The translations under genes were made by a program, and so were the position numbers. This document shows positions 10,124 to 23,860 of a stretch of 64,000 bases of DNA, one piece after another; position 1 is the stretch's first letter, and each line of letters begins with the position of its first letter. The DNA comes from an uncultured Thioclava sp. (GTDB taxonomy: Bacteria; Pseudomonadota; Alphaproteobacteria; Rhodobacterales; Rhodobacteraceae): the NCBI RefSeq assembly GCF_913064665.1, contig NZ_CAJYBT010000013.1, positions 1 through 64,000 on the forward strand. Reading direction: 5' to 3'. The notes beneath the pieces were generated by a model. That model did not search any database. It was given only the letters and a program-made list of their open reading frames with translations, and was not told the DNA's origin.

Positions 10124-10860
10124 CTGCGCGACCCACGCGCGCGCCAAGCCTGCAAGCGCGCAAGCCAGTCGCCAAAGATCAGCCCCCAGAGCAGCCACGC
10201 CACGCTAAGACTGATCATGCCAGCGAAAAACGCGTCCGACAGGAAATGCCGCCCCGTGCCCACTCGCTGCAGGGTAATAAAGGCGCTGATAAACACGGCG
10301 GTTGCGCGGAGATATAGCAGCCCCCAGCGCGGCAGTCGGTCGCGCATCGCCTCGGCGCCCAGCCAGATCACCACGCTCAACGCCACCGCCGCCGAAACCT
10401 CGCCCGAAACGAAGGAACAGTTGCGCGTGCATTGATCGGTGAAATCGCCCGCAATCGAGAAATGATGCGTGCCGCCAAACAGATCGACATTGGCCGGGCG
10501 CGCGCGCCCCGAATTGGGCTTGAGCAGCCCATTCACGATCACCACCGGCGCAAAGAAAAACAGCCCCAGCACAAAGCCCCAAGCCCGCGCCCCAAGCCGT
10601 GCCACCCTGCCCTTCCACAGCGCCAACGGCCAGCAAATCAGCGATGCCAGAAACACCAAAATCGCCAGATCCCAGATCCGCTGACGCAGCCATTCCCAAA
10701 GCGGATTGGTGATCACCGAAAACCCGGTATCGGCGCGGTAAAACAGCCCCGTCACGAACAGATCGACGCCGGGGGCCGCGCGAAACAACACCAGCGCGCC
10801 AAGCCAAAGCGCCAGCAGCACCCAGCCGCTGCGCGCGAGATCAATTTTGGGAACGGACAC
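10120..10860 (-). CDS. PAP2-family membrane phosphatase, atypical motif
   Basis: A 246-residue polytopic membrane protein of the PAP2 family, which removes phosphate from lipid pyro- or monophosphates on the outer face of the inner membrane. Motif 1 is K114-x6-R121-P122. Motif 2 reads CSFVSGEVS with Glu154 where most members have the His of PSGH. Motif 3 is GRHFLSD, keeping the catalytic His and Asp. I chose the GTG at 10860 because a GGAGG site lies 6 nt upstream. The gene overlaps the end of the ArnT-like gene by 20 bp. Lipid A or undecaprenyl phosphate are plausible substrates (inferred). Confidence 0.85.
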   Translation of the reverse strand: MSVPKIDLARSGWVLLALWLGALVLFRAAPGVDLFVTGLFYRADTGFSVITNPLWEWLRQRIWDLAILVFLASLICWPLALWKGRVARLGARAWGFVLGLFFFAPVVIVNGLLKPNSGRARPANVDLFGGTHHFSIAGDFTDQCTRNCSFVSGEVSAAVALSVVIWLGAEAMRDRLPRWGLLYLRATAVFISAFITLQRVGTGRHFLSDAFFAGMISLSVAWLLWGLIFGDWLARLQAWRARGSRS

Positions 10861-12277
10861 AGCGTGCCTCCACGAGATAAGGGGCATAGCCTTTGCCGGC
10901 CCAGGTTCCAGTTGCATCCAAGCCGGCCATCGGTGCCACCGGACCGTCGCCGCAATCGGGCGGCGTCGTCGCAATCACCAGCAGTTTGCCGGTATAGTCC
11001 TCGGGCAACGGCCACATCTGTTCATAATAGCTCTGCGCGCGTCTTTGAGGATTGGGCGCATAGATCACCACGTTCTCATCGCGCCCGGTATAGTACAGAT
11101 CGGCCAGAATATCGCGGTTGGCCGAATAGATCGGCACGTGATTGGTCTGGGCAAGATCAAGGATCTGATCGCTCAAATCGACTCGTCCCAGCCAGCGGTT
11201 CAACAGCGGTTCATCATTGGGATCGGGCCAAGGTGCCAGCACAGTCAGCAGCGGGATCGCAATCGCGATGATCAGATTCACCACCAGCGCGGCAATCCGC
11301 CAGCGCCGCCCCATCACCAGCACCACCAGAACCGTGCCCGCGAAATAGGCCGCGATTGCCCAGTTGGCATAGGCGCGATCCAGCAGCGCCTCGATCGTCA
11401 CCGCCACCAGTGGCGGGACCGATAGCATCGTCAAGCCGCGCTTGTCGGGATCGCCCCAACTGCCATAGCCGACCAGCAGCGCAACAAAGGTCAGCGGGCC
11501 AAACACCGCGAATTGGCTGCCCAGGAAATCGCTCATCGAGTCGAAGTTCAGCATCGCCCCGGTGCGCACCCAGCCGACATTGTCCATCGTATGCGACACG
11601 GTGGTCAGATCATGGGTCAGGTTCCACACAATATTGGGAGCGATCACCAGCCCGGCCATCACCACCATCGCTAGCGCATTGCGCCAGCCGATCCGCCAAG
11701 CGGGGCTGACCAGCGCGGCCAGCGCCAGACCCGGGATCAAATAGATCGCGGCGTATTTCGCCATAAAGGCCAGCCCTGCGCACAAACCCGCCACCAGCGC
11801 ATTCTGCAGCCCGCCCCCGCGCGCGGCGCGATGGGCAAACAGCAGCGCCAACGCATAAAACGGCGCCATCACCGTATCGGTCGAGATCAGCACCGAGCCG
11901 AGCGCCACGAAGGGAAGCGTCACATAGATCGTCGCCGCCCAGAACGCCGCACTGCGCCCCGCAATCCGCCCCGCCAGCGCGCCCAGCACCAGCGCCGTCG
12001 CCCCATGCAGCACCGCTCCCGGCATCCGCACCCAGAACGGCGCATCAGAGCCCGCCAGCTCGGTCACCGCCCGGATCAGCCAGCCAATCAGCGGCGGCTT
12101 GGAGTAATATCCGAAATCAAGATGCTGACCCCAAAGCCAATATTGCGTCTCATCGACGAACAGATCGGTGTGATCAAAGGCCAGCGCGATCAGCCGCAAA
12201 ACCGTGGCTGCGGCGACCAATGCCAGCGCGGGGCCAAACCAGCCCCGAGGATCAGGCTTCGCGGCGACGTTTGGCAT
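10841..12277 (-). CDS. ArnT/PMT-like GT39 family glycosyltransferase
   Basis: A 478-residue integral membrane protein with about ten or more hydrophobic segments. It resembles dolichyl-phosphate-mannose mannosyltransferases and ArnT, which move a sugar from a polyprenyl-phosphate carrier onto lipid A or protein in the periplasm. The catalytic acidic pair D42-E43 sits in the first periplasmic loop (LFVDETQYWLWGQHLDFGYY), followed by the SKPPLIGW segment typical of the family. It overlaps the LABN gene upstream by 26 bp and the PAP2 gene downstream. With the GT2 gene it forms a plausible make-carrier, transfer-sugar pathway. Confidence 0.88.
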   Translation of the reverse strand: MPNVAAKPDPRGWFGPALALVAAATVLRLIALAFDHTDLFVDETQYWLWGQHLDFGYYSKPPLIGWLIRAVTELAGSDAPFWVRMPGAVLHGATALVLGALAGRIAGRSAAFWAATIYVTLPFVALGSVLISTDTVMAPFYALALLFAHRAARGGGLQNALVAGLCAGLAFMAKYAAIYLIPGLALAALVSPAWRIGWRNALAMVVMAGLVIAPNIVWNLTHDLTTVSHTMDNVGWVRTGAMLNFDSMSDFLGSQFAVFGPLTFVALLVGYGSWGDPDKRGLTMLSVPPLVAVTIEALLDRAYANWAIAAYFAGTVLVVLVMGRRWRIAALVVNLIIAIAIPLLTVLAPWPDPNDEPLLNRWLGRVDLSDQILDLAQTNHVPIYSANRDILADLYYTGRDENVVIYAPNPQRRAQSYYEQMWPLPEDYTGKLLVIATTPPDCGDGPVAPMAGLDATGTWAGKGYAPYLVEARCVRSQN

Positions 12278-12557
12278 GGATCAGCCAAAGATTGCGGGAA
12301 TAGATGAACACGCCCAGCGACTGCCCGAGAATGAACACCGGGTCATGGCGATAGACAGCATAGCTGAACAGCATCAACCCGCCCGCCAGCGAGAAATACC
12401 AAAACGCGACCGGCACCACGGAATCGCGCTGCCGCTCGGAGGCGATCCATTGCACAATGAAGCGCCCGGTGAACATCAACTGCGCCAGCAGGCCGAAGAC
12501 GACCCACCACAGCTCTGTTATGCTGTCGACGTGAAGCATATTCATCAGCCATTGCAT
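12252..12557 (-). CDS. Lipid-A-disaccharide synthase N-terminal domain (LABN) protein
   Basis: A 101-residue small membrane protein with three hydrophobic helices. It matches the LABN domain as I recall it (LWWVVFGLLAQLMFTGRFIV, WIASERQRDSVVPVAFWYFS, GLMLFSYAVYRHDPVFILGQ). The domain is found alone beside GT2 and ArnT-like genes in many alphaproteobacteria. Its role is not settled; a helper or flippase-like role for polyprenyl-phosphate sugars is often suggested. The start at 12557 is chosen for its position directly after the GT2 stop (5 nt). It overlaps the GT39 start. Confidence 0.85.
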   Translation of the reverse strand: MQWLMNMLHVDSITELWWVVFGLLAQLMFTGRFIVQWIASERQRDSVVPVAFWYFSLAGGLMLFSYAVYRHDPVFILGQSLGVFIYSRNLWLIHAKRRREA

Positions 12558-12562
12558 GGGGC

Positions 12563-13294
12563 TCACTCCTTGCGCGCAGCTTCGGTGGCGCGGGCGCGCT
12601 TGCGGCGACGCAACAACCAAGCCACGCCCATCAGATCGACGATGCCGACAAGGCCGCGTTGCAAATTGTTGTAATTGGACGTCCCGCCCCCGCGCGAGCG
12701 ATGGGTGACATCGACATGCGCCACTTCCCAGCCATCACGCGCAAACAGCGCGGGCAGATAGCGGTGCATGTGATTGAAATAGGGAAGCGCCAAGAAGGCC
12801 TCACGCCGAAATGCCTTAAGCCCACAGCCGGTGTCGCGCGTGCCATCCTTGAGGATCGCCGAGCGGATCGCATTGGCGAATTTCGAGGCCAGTTTTTTGG
12901 ACAACGTATCTTGCCGCCCGACCCGCTGGCCCGCGACCAACCCGATCGCCTCAGAGCCGGGCGCGCGCAAAGGCGCCATCAGCGCGGGCAACTCGCTGGG
13001 CGGGTTTTGCCCATCGCCATCCAGCGTGCAGATGATCGCGCCCCTCGCGGCCATCACGCCCGAATGCACCCCGGCACTTTGGCCACCCGATTTGGCGTGA
13101 TGCAGCAAGCGCAGGTTGGGATGATCGGCCATGCGCGCCTGAACGATCTCGCCCATGCCGTCATCCGAGCCGTCATTGATCACAATCACCTCGTAATCGC
13201 ACACCGGTGCGCAGGCTGCGTCGATCTCATCGAGCAGGGCGGCGATATTGGACGCCTCGTTCTTGGCGGGGATGACGATGGAAATCTCGGGCAT
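12563..13294 (-). CDS. GT2 polyprenyl-phosphate glycosyltransferase (ArnC/DPM1-like)
   Basis: A 243-residue family 2 glycosyltransferase expected to load a nucleotide-activated sugar onto polyprenyl phosphate at the cytoplasmic face. It shows the GT2 start ISIVIPAKNEASNIAALLDE, the VIVINDGSDDG motif, the metal-binding TLDGDGQNPP motif and the DTGCGLKAFRREAF stretch typical of DPM1/ArnC enzymes. It has no strong C-terminal membrane pair, so it is nearer the soluble DPM1 type. First gene of the four-gene envelope cluster. Confidence 0.9.
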   Translation of the reverse strand: MPEISIVIPAKNEASNIAALLDEIDAACAPVCDYEVIVINDGSDDGMGEIVQARMADHPNLRLLHHAKSGGQSAGVHSGVMAARGAIICTLDGDGQNPPSELPALMAPLRAPGSEAIGLVAGQRVGRQDTLSKKLASKFANAIRSAILKDGTRDTGCGLKAFRREAFLALPYFNHMHRYLPALFARDGWEVAHVDVTHRSRGGGTSNYNNLQRGLVGIVDLMGVAWLLRRRKRARATEAARKE

Positions 13295-13401
13295 GGGGCC
13301 GGAACTCGCTTGGGGCGGCGCAGGATTGGCCCCTCATATCTGCGCCGCCGCGCCTTGTAAACGATCCTTGGGGCAGACCCACGGCTTCGTCAGCGCACAG
13401 A

Positions 13402-14112
13402 TCAGCCGAATTTCGCGAAAAGCTTTGCGTAAGACGGCTTTAATTGCGCACGCGCGGCAAGTGCGACGGGCAGCTTGCCCGAAAGTGCCGCGTCATAAAA
13501 ATTCGCGGCACTGATGGCGAGCCCATCGACCAGCTTTTGATAGGCGGGATCGTTGGCTTCGGGGGCGGGGTTTTGCACGATCTGGATCGCAAGATAGCGC
13601 AGGATCGCGGCATCCTCGATCAGTTGCGCGCCCGCCTCGCTGCCCATCGCGGCGTAGTTGCGCCCCAGCACCTCCTCCATTTCGGCGTGATAGGCGTTCA
13701 TGCGGTCCGAGAACCCGATCACCCCGTTGCGGATATGCAAATCCCCCAAAGCATAGCGCACCTGTTCAAGCGTTTCATGCGCAGGGGCTAAGGCCCCATC
13801 CGCGACCTGCCCCTCGGCTTTGCGCACAATGTCAGAGACCTGCGTGAGCGTCGCGTCCAACTTGGGATCATCGCCATATTGCGGCGGTGGCGCGCTGCGC
13901 CATTGCGTGGCAAGCGCGCTCCAAGCGGCCTGAAATTTGCCAAGCGCGGCTTCGGTTTCGGGCCCTTTGCCCTGATTGCTTAGAAACAAGGCTGCGCGAT
14001 AGGCGCCGTAGGCCTGACGCAACTGCGCCTCGCCATCGCTGTAGGGGCCGGCCCAAACGCCCGTTCCCGTGGCCCCAAGCAAGGCCAAAGCCAGTGTCGC
14101 TATTTTCAACAT
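13402..14112 (-). CDS. Secreted helical protein of unknown function
   Basis: I do not recognise the family. From the Met at 14112 the product is 236 residues with a clear signal peptide (MLKIATLALALLGATGTGVWA) and a mature part that looks all-helical, with no Cys pairs, CxxCH heme motif or membrane segment. The frame is open to 14181, but the signal peptide fixes the start. It lies between rpoC and the envelope cluster on the same strand, about 105 bp from the GT2 gene. The rpoC terminator lies between its start and rpoC, so it is probably transcribed on its own. Confidence 0.7.
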   Translation of the reverse strand: MLKIATLALALLGATGTGVWAGPYSDGEAQLRQAYGAYRAALFLSNQGKGPETEAALGKFQAAWSALATQWRSAPPPQYGDDPKLDATLTQVSDIVRKAEGQVADGALAPAHETLEQVRYALGDLHIRNGVIGFSDRMNAYHAEMEEVLGRNYAAMGSEAGAQLIEDAAILRYLAIQIVQNPAPEANDPAYQKLVDGLAISAANFYDAALSGKLPVALAARAQLKPSYAKLFAKFG

Positions 14113-14189
14113 ATCGCGCCCTTTCTCTGCTGGCGTCGCGGCACGCTGGCCCGCATGCGCCCCGCCCGTTGACCCGATCATAGGGCAAA

Positions 14190-14221
14190 GAAAAACCCCG
14201 CGCGAGAGGCTCGCACGGGGT
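14190..14221 (-). terminator. Intrinsic terminator of the rpoBC operon
   Basis: An 11-bp stem (arms 14196-14206 and 14210-14220, one G-U pair) with a 3-nt loop is followed on the minus strand by UUUUUC. It starts about 30 nt after the rpoC stop. It separates rpoC from the downstream envelope and str genes, which in many bacteria follow rpoC without a break. Confidence 0.92.
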
Positions 14222-14250
14222 CGTATCAGTTCAGCCGTTCAAGGCTGGGA

Positions 14251-18477
<4,227 letters not shown>

Positions 18478-18527
18478 CTGTAAATCCTTGAATGAGGGCA
18501 GAGGGGAGGGAGTGAGGGCCTAAGCCC

Positions 18528-21500
18528 TCACTCGTCGTCCTCCGCATCCAGGAGTTCCATATTGAGGCCAAGGCCCCGGACCTCTTTGACGAGAACGTTG
18601 AACGATTCCGGCACGCCGGCTTCGAAATTGTCCTCGCCCTTGACGATCGACTCATAGACTTTGGTACGGCCAGCCACGTCATCGGATTTGACCGTCAGCA
18701 TCTCTTGCAAGGTGTAGGCGGCACCGTAAGCTTCGAGTGCCCAGACCTCCATCTCACCCAGACGCTGACCACCGAACTGCGCCTTACCACCCAGCGGCTG
18801 CTGCGTGACAAGCGAGTACGGACCGGTCGAACGGGCGTGCATCTTGTCATCGACCAAGTGGTGCAGCTTGAGGAAGTATTTCACCCCAACCGTGACCTTG
18901 CGGGCGAATTGCTCGCCCGAGCGGCCATCGAACACCACCGACTGACCGGACTCGCTAAAGCCCGCACGCGTCAACGCGTCATTGATGTCGGCCTCTTTCG
19001 CCCCGTCAAAGACCGGGGTTGCAATCGGCACGCCACCGCGAACGGTTTCCGCGCTTTCCAGCAGGCCTTCATCGTCCATGTCCGAGAAGGCCTCTTCAAA
19101 GGTCTCATCGCCATAGCCGTGACGCATCGCAGCCTTGACCGGGGTCATGTCGCCATCGCGGCGATAGGCCCGGATTGCCTCGTCGATCTGGATGCCCAGA
19201 CCGCGCGATGCCCAACCCATATGGGTTTCAAGGATCTGACCGACGTTCATGCGCGACGGCACGCCCAGCGGGTTCAGCACCAAGTCAACCGGCGTCCCGT
19301 CGGCGAGGAAAGGCATATCCTCGACCGGCACGACCTTGGACACGACACCTTTGTTGCCGTGACGACCAGCCATCTTGTCGCCTGCCTGAAGCTTGCGCTT
19401 CACGGCCACGAACACCTTGACCATCTTCATCACGCCCGGAGGCAGATCGTCGCCCTGACGGACTTTCTCGACCTTGTCTTCAAAGCGCAGATCAAGAGCG
19501 CGTTTCTGCGCCTCGAACTGATCGTTGAGAGCCTCGACCTCTTTCGCGTCACCCTCGTCTTCAAGGGCAAGCTGCCACCACTGACCTTTGGACAATGTGC
19601 CAAGCAGCTCTTCGTTGATCTCGGAACCCGGCTTGACGCCTTTAGGGCCTTTGACAGCCTTTTTGCCCATGATCAGCGTGCGCAGACGCGCGTAGATGTT
19701 GCGCTCGAGGATCGCCAGCTCGTCGTCGCGGTCGCGTGCGAGACGTTCGACTTCTTCCCGCTCGATCTGCAATGCGCGCTCGTCTTTTTCCACACCATGG
19801 CGGTTGAAGACACGCACTTCGACGATCGTGCCAAACGCACCCGGCGGCAAACGCAGCGAGGTATCGCGCACGTCGCTGGCCTTCTCCCCGAAGATGGCGC
19901 GCAGAAGCTTTTCTTCCGGCGTCATCGGGCTTTCGCCCTTCGGAGTGATCTTGCCGACCAGAATGTCACCCGGGCCAACTTCGGCACCGATATAAACAAT
20001 CCCGGCCTCGTCGAGGTTGCGCAGAGCTTCCTCACCGACGTTGGGAATGTCGCGGGTGATCTCTTCCGGCCCCAGTTTCGTGTCGCGCGCCGCTACTTCG
20101 TATTCGTCGATATGGATCGAGGTGAACACGTCATCGCGGTGAATGCGCTCAGAAATCAGGATCGAGTCTTCGTAGTTATAGCCGTTCCACGGCATGAACG
20201 CGACGATCACGTTGCGCCCGATAGCCAGCTCACCTTGATCGGTGGACGGACCGTCGGCCACGACCTGACCTTTTTGCACCCGGTCGCCAACTTTGACGAC
20301 AGGACGCTGGTTGATCGTCGAGGACTGGTTGGAGCGTTTGACCTTGCGCAGACGGTAAATGTCCACGCCCGGAGCGCCCGCTTCAAGGTTTTCGGGCACG
20401 CGGATAACGATCCGCTGTGCGTCCACCTGGTCGATGATACCACCACGGTTGGCCATGATCGCCGCGCCAGAATCGCGCGCCACGATCGCTTCCATCCCGG
20501 TGCCCACGAACGGAGCCTCGGAGCGCAGAAGCGGAACCGCCTGACGTTGCATGTTCGAGCCCATCAAGGCCCGGTTAGCATCGTCATTTTCAAGGAACGG
20601 GATCAGCGCCGCGGCGACCGAAACCAGCTGCTTGGGCGAGACGTCGATCAGGTCAATCACCTCGGGCGGGTTGAGCGAGTATTCGCCCGACTGACGCGTC
20701 GAGATCAGGTCGCTGGTGAACTTGTTGTTTTCATCCAGCGTCGCGTTGGCCTGCGCCACGGTGTGACGCATTTCCTCGGTGGCCGACATATAGACCACCT
20801 CATCGGTGACCTTGCCGTCTTCGACCTTGCGATAAGGCGTTTCGATGAAGCCATACTTGTTCACGCGGGCGAAAGTGGCCAGCGAGTTGATCAGACCAAT
20901 GTTCTGACCTTCGGGCGTTTCAATCGGGCACATCCGACCGTAGTGGGTCGGGTGAACGTCGCGCACCTCAAAGCCGGCACGTTCGCGCGTCAGACCACCC
21001 GGGCCAAGCGCCGAGAGACGGCGTTTGTGGGTGACTTCCGACAGCGGGTTGGTTTGGTCCATGAACTGGCTCAGCTGCGAAGAGCCGAAGAATTCACGCA
21101 CCGCAGCCGCAGCCGGTTTCGCGTTGATCAGATCTTGCGGCATCACCGTGTCGATCTCGACCGAGGACATACGTTCCTTGATCGCGCGTTCCATACGCAG
21201 CAGACCGACGCGATACTGATTTTCCATCAGCTCGCCGACCGAGCGCACCCGGCGGTTGCCGAGGTGGTCGATATCGTCGATCTCGCCCTTGCCGTCACGC
21301 AATTCCACCAGCCCGCGGATACAGGCGATGATGTCTTCGCGACGCAGCGTGCGCTGGGTATCGGGCGCATCCAGATTGAGACGCATGTTCATCTTCACCC
21401 GGCCAACAGCGGACAGGTCATAGCGATCGGAATCAAAGAACAGCTGGTTGAACAGACCTTCGGCCGCCTCAACGGTCGGGGGCTCACCCGGACGCATCAC

Positions 21501-22664
21501 GCGGTAAATATCCATCAACGCGGTTTCGCGGTTGAGGTTCTTATCCGCCGCCATCGTGTTGCGGATATAGGGGCCGACATTGACGTTATCGATGTCAAGG
21601 ATCGGCACTTCGGTGATGCCGTTATCCACGAGCACCTTGACCGAACCACCCGACAGCTCGCCGTCTTTGTTGTATTCCGCCGTCAGCTCATCGCCCGCTT
21701 CAATATAGATGAAGCCGGTCTCTTCGTTGATGATATCCTTGGCACAATAGCGGCCCAGAATATGATCGAAGGGCACCAACAGCTCGGGGATCGCATCGTC
21801 ATCGCGCCATTTCTTGACCATGCGCGGGGTCGCTTTCTCGCCCGCTTTCAAGATCACTTCGCCGCTTGCCGCATCGACCAGATCAAAGGTCGGACGGGTG
21901 CCGCGCATCCGGTCGGGGAAGAACTTGGTCACCCAGCCGGATTTGCCTTTGGCGGTGTAGCTCACGGTCTCGTAGTAAGCATCCATGATGCTTTCCTGAT
22001 CGAGGCCCAGAGAATACAGAAGCGTCGTCACCGGCAGTTTGCGGCGACGGTCGATGCGTGCGAACACCAGATCTTTGGCGTCGAATTCGAAATCCAGCCA
22101 CGAACCGCGATAGGGAATGATGCGGCAGGCAAACAGCAGCTTGCCCGAGCTGTGGGTCTTGCCGCGATCATGGTCAAAGAACACGCCGGGGCTGCGGTGC
22201 ATCTGGCTCACGATGACACGCTCGGTGCCGTTCACGATGAACGTCCCGTTATTGGTCATCAAGGGCATGTCGCCCATGAAAACGTCTTGTTCTTTAATGT
22301 CTTTGACCGAGCGAGCGCCGGTATCTTCGTCGATATCAAACACGATCAGACGCAGCGTCACCTTGAGGGGCGCTGCGTAGGTCATGTCGCGGTTTTGACA
22401 CTCTTCGACATCGTATTTCGGCTTCTCAAGCTCGTATTTCACGAACTCCAGAATGGCGTTGTCGTTGAAATCCTTGATCGGGAAAACCGATTGGAAGACG
22501 CCCTGAATCCCGTCGCCATCGGTGGGCTGATCAGCCTCCCCCGAGCGCAGGAACAGATCGTATGAGGATTTCTGAACCTCAATGAGGTTCGGCATTTCAA
22601 GGACTTCACGGATTTTGCCGTAATAGCGACGGATGCGTTTCTGACCAACGTAAGCTTGAGCCAT
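18528..22664 (-). CDS. rpoB: RNA polymerase beta subunit
   Basis: The beta subunit forms half of the active-site cleft and is the rifampicin target. I place the start at [18 protein letters not shown] (22664, 1378 residues). The frame stays open upstream to 22769, but that part is unlike any rpoB and falls in the hairpin-rich leader. The rifampicin region ([20 protein letters not shown], then [12 protein letters not shown]) is wild type in appearance. It is preceded by a 245-nt structured gap after rplL. Confidence 0.99.
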   Translation of the reverse strand: MAQAYVGQKRIRRYYGKIREVLEMPNLIEVQKSSYDLFLRSGEADQPTDGDGIQGVFQSVFPIKDFNDNAILEFVKYELEKPKYDVEECQNRDMTYAAPLKVTLRLIVFDIDEDTGARSVKDIKEQDVFMGDMPLMTNNGTFIVNGTERVIVSQMHRSPGVFFDHDRGKTHSSGKLLFACRIIPYRGSWLDFEFDAKDLVFARIDRRRKLPVTTLLYSLGLDQESIMDAYYETVSYTAKGKSGWVTKFFPDRMRGTRPTFDLVDAASGEVILKAGEKATPRMVKKWRDDDAIPELLVPFDHILGRYCAKDIINEETGFIYIEAGDELTAEYNKDGELSGGSVKVLVDNGITEVPILDIDNVNVGPYIRNTMAADKNLNRETALMDIYRVMRPGEPPTVEAAEGLFNQLFFDSDRYDLSAVGRVKMNMRLNLDAPDTQRTLRREDIIACIRGLVELRDGKGEIDDIDHLGNRRVRSVGELMENQYRVGLLRMERAIKERMSSVEIDTVMPQDLINAKPAAAAVREFFGSSQLSQFMDQTNPLSEVTHKRRLSALGPGGLTRERAGFEVRDVHPTHYGRMCPIETPEGQNIGLINSLATFARVNKYGFIETPYRKVEDGKVTDEVVYMSATEEMRHTVAQANATLDENNKFTSDLISTRQSGEYSLNPPEVIDLIDVSPKQLVSVAAALIPFLENDDANRALMGSNMQRQAVPLLRSEAPFVGTGMEAIVARDSGAAIMANRGGIIDQVDAQRIVIRVPENLEAGAPGVDIYRLRKVKRSNQSSTINQRPVVKVGDRVQKGQVVADGPSTDQGELAIGRNVIVAFMPWNGYNYEDSILISERIHRDDVFTSIHIDEYEVAARDTKLGPEEITRDIPNVGEEALRNLDEAGIVYIGAEVGPGDILVGKITPKGESPMTPEEKLLRAIFGEKASDVRDTSLRLPPGAFGTIVEVRVFNRHGVEKDERALQIEREEVERLARDRDDELAILERNIYARLRTLIMGKKAVKGPKGVKPGSEINEELLGTLSKGQWWQLALEDEGDAKEVEALNDQFEAQKRALDLRFEDKVEKVRQGDDLPPGVMKMVKVFVAVKRKLQAGDKMAGRHGNKGVVSKVVPVEDMPFLADGTPVDLVLNPLGVPSRMNVGQILETHMGWASRGLGIQIDEAIRAYRRDGDMTPVKAAMRHGYGDETFEEAFSDMDDEGLLESAETVRGGVPIATPVFDGAKEADINDALTRAGFSESGQSVVFDGRSGEQFARKVTVGVKYFLKLHHLVDDKMHARSTGPYSLVTQQPLGGKAQFGGQRLGEMEVWALEAYGAAYTLQEMLTVKSDDVAGRTKVYESIVKGEDNFEAGVPESFNVLVKEVRGLGLNMELLDAEDDE

Positions 22665-22781
22665 GCTCTGCGTGACCTTTCGTCTCTTCGCGGCTGCGCA
22701 ATGTCGGGGCCCATTGCACGCCGCAAGGCGAATGAAGGGGGGCGGTTCCATACCTGCCATCCGTCCCACCGGATAGCTCCC

Positions 22782-22903
22782 GAACCGCGAACACCGCCTT
22801 GGAGAGGGCTTCTAATAGGCCAAAGCCCTCTCCAAGACAGGTTCGGCTGGGCCCGGAAATTCCCGGACCCAGCCCTATCTCATGTCGGATGCGAGCGCAT
22901 CCG
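22782..22903 (-). other. rplL-rpoB intergenic hairpin array
   Basis: Three hairpins lie in the 245-nt gap. Nearest rplL is CGGATGCG/CGCATCCG (22886-22903, 2-nt loop). Next is a 10-bp stem with one G-U on the minus strand (about 22847-22872). Furthest is a perfect 14-bp stem (22798-22811 with 22823-22836) whose flanks CCGAAC and GTTCGG can pair further. None has a strong U tract. In E. coli this gap holds an attenuator and an RNase III site that set the rpl to rpo ratio; a similar role is likely here. Confidence 0.75.
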
Positions 22904-22909
22904 GCGAAA

Positions 22910-23281
22910 TTACTTGAGCTCGACTTTCGCGCCAGCTGCTTCAAGTTTTTTCTGGATCTCTTCAGCTTCGCCTTTCGACGCGCCTTCTTTGACTTTGCCG
23001 CCAGCCTCAACGAGGTCTTTGGCTTCTTTCAGGCCGAGGCCCGTGATGCCGCGAACTTCTTTGATCACGTTGATTTTCTGAGCGCCGGCTTCGACGAGAA
23101 CGACGTCGAATTCGGTTTTCTCTTCAGCGGCTTCGCCAGCTGCTGCCGGGCCAGCCATCATCACAGCGCCACCAGCGGCGGGCTCGATGCCATACTCGTC
23201 TTTGAGGATGGTTTTCAGTTCCTGGGCTTCCAGAAGGGTCAGGCCCACGATTTCTTCGGCGAGTTTTTTCAGATCAGCCAT
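22910..23281 (-). CDS. rplL: 50S ribosomal protein L7/L12
   Basis: L7/L12 forms the ribosomal stalk that recruits translation GTPases. The 123-residue acidic protein has the dimerising N-terminal helices ([20 protein letters not shown]), an Ala/Gly-rich hinge near residues 35-50 and the C-terminal domain with [20 protein letters not shown] and [12 protein letters not shown]. It follows rplJ by 66 nt and is followed by the hairpin array before rpoB. Confidence 0.98.
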   Translation of the reverse strand: MADLKKLAEEIVGLTLLEAQELKTILKDEYGIEPAAGGAVMMAGPAAAGEAAEEKTEFDVVLVEAGAQKINVIKEVRGITGLGLKEAKDLVEAGGKVKEGASKGEAEEIQKKLEAAGAKVELK

Positions 23282-23347
23282 TTCTCAGTTCCTAGATTTG
23301 GGGTTCCAACGTCGCGGTTTCAAGCCGCTACGGGACATGTCGATTGC

Positions 23348-23860
23348 TTAAGCAGCCTTTTCCTCGATCGAGGACAGGATGCTCGCGATGTTGCTTGCAG
23401 GCGCGCCAATGGCACCGGCGATGTTGCTTGCAGGCGCACCAATGCACGACGCGATCTGAGCAAGAAGCTCTTCGCGCGAGGGCATATCGGCGACGGCTTT
23501 CACACCGGCGATATCCAGAGCCGACTCTCCCATAGAACCACCAAGGATCGAGAGTTTCTCGTTTTCCTTGGCGTACTTGACAACCACCCTCGCCGCAGCG
23601 ACGGGATCATCCGAGTAGGAAAGCACGGTCATGCCCGTCAGGTAATCAGCGATGCTTGCGCAGGGCTGACCTTCAAGGGCGATCTTGGCGAGCTTGTTCT
23701 TGGCAACGCGAACCGACCCGCCAGCTTCGCGCATGCGCGCCCGCAGGTCCTGCATATTGGCAACCGTCATACCCTCGTAGTGGGCAACCACTACGACGCC
23801 AGAGCTTGCGAAGATCTGGCCGAGTTCCTCGACCACTTTCTCTTTTTGGGCTCTATCCAC
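23348..23860 (-). CDS. rplJ: 50S ribosomal protein L10
   Basis: L10 anchors the L7/L12 dimers, and in bacteria the L10-L12 complex represses its own message. The 170-residue product starts with a GTG codon ([17 protein letters not shown]) and has the [26 protein letters not shown] and [13 protein letters not shown] motifs. The C-terminal helix that binds L12 contains a near-perfect 11-residue tandem repeat ([22 protein letters not shown]), visible as a 33-bp DNA repeat. A long structured leader (23861-24105) precedes it. Confidence 0.98.
   Translation of the reverse strand: MDRAQKEKVVEELGQIFASSGVVVVAHYEGMTVANMQDLRARMREAGGSVRVAKNKLAKIALEGQPCASIADYLTGMTVLSYSDDPVAAARVVVKYAKENEKLSILGGSMGESALDIAGVKAVADMPSREELLAQIASCIGAPASNIAGAIGAPASNIASILSSIEEKAA
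23385..23444. repeat. 33-bp-period tandem repeat in rplJ
   Basis: Two 27-nt units (23385-23411 and 23418-23444) differ at one base and lie 33 bp apart start to start, giving an in-frame duplication of 11 residues in the L12-binding end of L10. The high identity suggests a recent slip or purifying selection for a repeated helix face. Confidence 0.85.

Noticed and set aside
13402-14112. Imelysin-like or cytochrome c'-like assignment for the secreted protein after rpoC
   Set aside because: The GxHxxE motif of imelysins and the CxxCH motif of cytochromes c' are both absent.
18705-22565. 1286-codon open frame opposite rpoB
   Set aside because: Same reason as for rpoC; the frame mirrors rpoB third positions.
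22665-22769. Longer start for RpoB at 22769
   Set aside because: The extra 35 residues are unlike RpoB and overlap the leader; [18 protein letters not shown] is the family start.
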